From Bacteroidales bacterium (GTDB lineage: Bacteria; Bacteroidota; Bacteroidia; Bacteroidales; CAIWKO01), in NCBI GenBank assembly GCA_023228145.1, contig JALOBU010000005.1:1-64000 (forward strand): DNA of 64,000 bases, read 5' to 3'. The translations under genes and the position numbers were made by a program. Of the stretch, positions 61,737 to 64,000 are shown piece after piece; positions within the stretch are counted from its first letter, which is position 1, and the number at the start of each line of letters is the position of its first letter. The notes under the pieces are model-generated. The model was not told the DNA's origin, did not search any database, and saw nothing but the letters and a program-made list of their open reading frames with translations.

Positions 61737-63224
61737 TCATATTTCTAGCAGCTTTTTCAGGTCGTTCTCGTTAAATTTCGGTTTATCAAAAACATTCCTG
61801 TAATATTCCAGTATCTTTTCAGTGTCGAAATGTTTTTTTATCACCTGGTAACTTTTCTGAATACGTTTAGTGTTAATGTTGACATAACGCATCCAGTAAC
61901 CCAGAAGCTCTTTTAAATCATTACTTGTCAGGGGCACTTTTTCCCTTGGAAAAAGATCGCCGTAAAACTCAATATCATTAAACATTTCCAGGTGTATGAC
62001 TCTTTTTTCCTGTTCAGCTATCTGCCGGTATTGCTCTTCTGTTGGTTTCAGCAAATTGAAGACTCTGGAGTTATTATATATCCGTAACACGCTCAGCATG
62101 GGTTGTGCAACATATTCAAAGGAACCTGCATAATTGATGGTCTGCATCGCTTCTTCGTAGGTTTCGGTCGGGAATCCGATGATAAAAAGTGTCCGGGTTA
62201 TAAAGCGCCTCGATGCGGCATGTATCGCTACTGATGCTTTATCTACATCCAGGTTTTTTCCTATCAGCTTTTGTAAACGGGGCACAGCGCTTTCAACAGC
62301 CAGCGCCATTTCCACTGTTCGAGCTTGTTCAAGGAGGTCTATCATTTCTTCATCCACCTGGTCGGCACGAAACCCGTTTGGAAAATTCACCCTGACATCA
62401 GGTAGTTCTTTAATGATCAACGCCAGTAGCTCTTTAGCAGCAGGCATTGGGACATTGAAAGTGTCGTCCAGAAAGACAAAATTGAAAATACCGCGCTTGT
62501 CACGCCGCTCTTTCATCTCAGTAACCACGTTTTCAGCAGATCGCCGCCGTATTCTTTTTCCGAACAACTGGTGGCAATAAAAACAATCATAGGGGCATCC
62601 GCGCGTAGCCAGAACAAAGGCACATTTAGACACTTCCTGCAAAGCCTGATTTTTAATGCCCCGATAATCATCCAGATTAATAAAATCATAATCCGGAAAA
62701 GGAATACTATTAATATCTTTTATATAAGGGCGCGCTTCATTCACCCGCACAGTTTCGTCTTCCAACACAGCAGTGCCTTTTATTTCATGAGGAATTAACG
62801 GGGAATTCATAAGATGACTTATCAACTCTGTAAAAGTTACTTCTCCCTCTCCTATCACGACGATGTTTGCCATATTATCTCGTAAAATATCTTCAAAACA
62901 TGTTGATGGGTATGGCCCTCCGGCTACTATTGGAATATCAGGTTTAAGTTCACGTACCTTTTCTGACACAAGTTTAAAAGGAACCTTGGCTGTTGATAGC
63001 GCCCTGAGGCCAACCATATCGGGATCGAATGACCGGACAAGAGATTCCACACTTTTTACAGGATCCTTGCTTGTTGAGGTATGAAAAACGCTAAACTCTA
63101 TCTCGGGAAATTTTTCTCTGGCAGTTGAAACAAGATACATCAACCCTACGGGATGATGGCTAAAATATACATACTTGGGATCCCCGAAAATATCAACATC
63201 TATTAAAAGTATTCTTTTTATCAT
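61737..63224 (-). CDS. B12-binding domain radical SAM protein
   Basis: 495 residues. An N-terminal cobalamin-binding-like domain (~1-150: ILLIDVDIFG, HHPVGLMYLVSTAREKFP, VAGGPYPSTCFEDILR, VVIGEGEVTFTELI), then a radical SAM core with the cluster motif RGCPYDCFYCHQ (Cys210, Cys214, Cys217) and VFLDDTFNV. A ~150-residue C-terminal extension carries VLRIYNNSRVFNLLKPTEEQ. The classical DxHxxG B12 motif is not obvious at the N-terminus (SHHPVG is near it), so cobalamin binding is likely but not certain. Enzymes of this class do methylations or C-C bond chemistry. The paralogue upstream ends 22 bases before. Confidence 0.87.
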   Translation of the reverse strand: MIKRILLIDVDIFGDPKYVYFSHHPVGLMYLVSTAREKFPEIEFSVFHTSTSKDPVKSVESLVRSFDPDMVGLRALSTAKVPFKLVSEKVRELKPDIPIVAGGPYPSTCFEDILRDNMANIVVIGEGEVTFTELISHLMNSPLIPHEIKGTAVLEDETVRVNEARPYIKDINSIPFPDYDFINLDDYRGIKNQALQEVSKCAFVLATRGCPYDCFYCHQLFGKRIRRRSAENVVTEMKERRDKRGIFNFVFLDDTFNVPMPAAKELLALIIKELPDVRVNFPNGFRADQVDEEMIDLLEQARTVEMALAVESAVPRLQKLIGKNLDVDKASVAIHAASRRFITRTLFIIGFPTETYEEAMQTINYAGSFEYVAQPMLSVLRIYNNSRVFNLLKPTEEQYRQIAEQEKRVIHLEMFNDIEFYGDLFPREKVPLTSNDLKELLGYWMRYVNINTKRIQKSYQVIKKHFDTEKILEYYRNVFDKPKFNENDLKKLLEI

Positions 63225-63246
63225 CGGTCAAATTAAAAGTTGCAAT

Positions 63247-64000
63247 TTAATATTTAAGCAGGTTTTGCAGGTCTTTTTCATTAAATTTCGACCTGTTAAA
63301 AAGGCTTGCATAAAATTCTATGGTCGTTTTCTCATCAAGATATTTCTTTAAAACCTGATGGCTTTTCTGCACTCGCAGGGGGTTGGTTAAAACATCGCGC
63401 ATCCATATATACAGGAGTTCTTTGATATCATCGCTTTTTAACGGCACTTTGTCATCCGGAAAAAAATCGCCGTAAAATTCCACTTCCCCAAACATCTGCA
63501 GGTGCAATACTTTTTTTTCCTGATGGGCGATGGCAGCAAATTGTTCTTCTGTAGGCTTAAGAATATTAAATAGTCTGGAATTATTATACAATCGTAACAT
63601 GCTTAAAGTGGGTTGGGCAACATATTCAAATGAAGCAGCAAACCTGACAGTATCCATTGCTTCATCAAAAGTTTCTGTTGGAAATCCTATCATATAAAAT
63701 ATGCGGGTAATAAACCTTTTTGATGCTGCATGAATTACTTTTTCAGCTTTTTTCAGGTCTAGGTTCTTTCCCATCATTTTTTGCAAGCGTGGTGTAGCTG
63801 TTTCCACAGCCAGTGCCATTTCAACAGTACCTGCCTTTTCAAAAAGGTCAAGCATTTCTTCATCCATCTGGTCGACACGCAACCCATTCGGGAAATTCAG
63901 CCGAACGCCAGGTAGTTCTTTAGTAATTAAAGATAACACTTTTTTCGCCTCCTGCATGGGAACATTAAAAAGGTCATCCAGAAATACAAAATCACTAATT
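63247..64000 (-). CDS. B12-binding radical SAM protein, paralogue (5' part outside window)
   Basis: C-terminal ~250 residues of a second radical SAM protein. The frame stays open to the right edge, where it reads DFVFLDDLFNVPMQEA, the same place as VFLDDTFNVPMPAA in the neighbour. Similarity to the protein at 61737-63224 continues to the C-terminus (LNFPNGLRVDQMDEEM; FITRIFYMIGFPTETFDEAM; LYNNSRLFNILKPTEEQ; FNEKDLQNLLKY). A tandem duplication. The Cys cluster and B12 domain lie outside the window, so completeness is unknown. Confidence 0.85.
   Translation of the reverse strand, partial: ISDFVFLDDLFNVPMQEAKKVLSLITKELPGVRLNFPNGLRVDQMDEEMLDLFEKAGTVEMALAVETATPRLQKMMGKNLDLKKAEKVIHAASKRFITRIFYMIGFPTETFDEAMDTVRFAASFEYVAQPTLSMLRLYNNSRLFNILKPTEEQFAAIAHQEKKVLHLQMFGEVEFYGDFFPDDKVPLKSDDIKELLYIWMRDVLTNPLRVQKSHQVLKKYLDEKTTIEFYASLFNRSKFNEKDLQNLLKY

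Noticed and set aside
1..64000. tRNA, rRNA, CRISPR array, prophage
   Set aside because: No cloverleaf with CCA-type context, no conserved rRNA segments, no regularly spaced direct repeats and no phage structural genes were found on reading.

Overview
The window reads as chromosome of a Bacteroidota bacterium, probably an environmental relative of the Bacteroidales/Marinilabiliales; it cannot be placed more exactly from this sequence. Four things point there: several secreted proteins ending in a type IX secretion (T9SS/Por) sorting domain with a YPNP-type motif, a short primary sigma factor of 288 residues without region 1.1, repeated promoter boxes of the form TAnnTTTG, and gene neighbourhoods typical of the phylum (rsfS-ftsH-LUD-cdsA-psd and pyrE-SRPBCC). 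DNA is AT-rich and tightly packed. I saw no rRNA, tRNA or CRISPR array.

Layout. 1-8.5 kb: a tandem pair of two-gene units, each a repeat/propeller protein followed by a giant multidomain protein, both T9SS cargo; the first unit is cut by the window edge and its giant gene survives only as a 121-codon N-terminal stub. 8.5-9 kb: a hairpin and a transposase remnant. 9-14.9 kb: ffh, a third large T9SS protein and a GYF_2 membrane protein. 14.9-18.9 kb (minus): split transketolase with a von Willebrand A protein between its halves, then a monofunctional transglycosylase. 19-25.2 kb: ychF, two lipoproteins, a YkoF-like/PnuC/NadR-like salvage module, a T9SS protein and a C1-type peptidase. 25.2-36.7 kb: Smr protein, outer-membrane proteins, phosphomannomutase, a degenerate alpha/beta hydrolase, mltG-GNAT-dapF, HtrA and RpoD.

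36.7-47.6 kb is housekeeping (psd, cdsA, DUF2007, LUD, ftsH, rsfS, birA, then SRPBCC, pyrE, NUDIX), broken between birA and the SRPBCC gene by a 3.3 kb island of three FISUMP-domain secreted proteins. Palindromic GC-rich repeats surround these genes and a near-identical 22-bp direct repeat lies at both island edges. 47.9-55.2 kb: a large TPR protein, a T9SS protein, an M3 metallopeptidase and a membrane protein with a cysteine-pair tail.

55.2-64 kb (minus) looks like one operon for surface glycan or lipid modification: two tandem B12-binding radical SAM paralogues, an AlgI-type MBOAT O-acyltransferase, an AlgJ-like SGNH protein fused behind two copies of a large membrane-anchored module, and two methyltransferase-like genes. 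This locus, the FISUMP island with its repeats, and the decayed tandem unit at the left edge are the parts most worth a second look.
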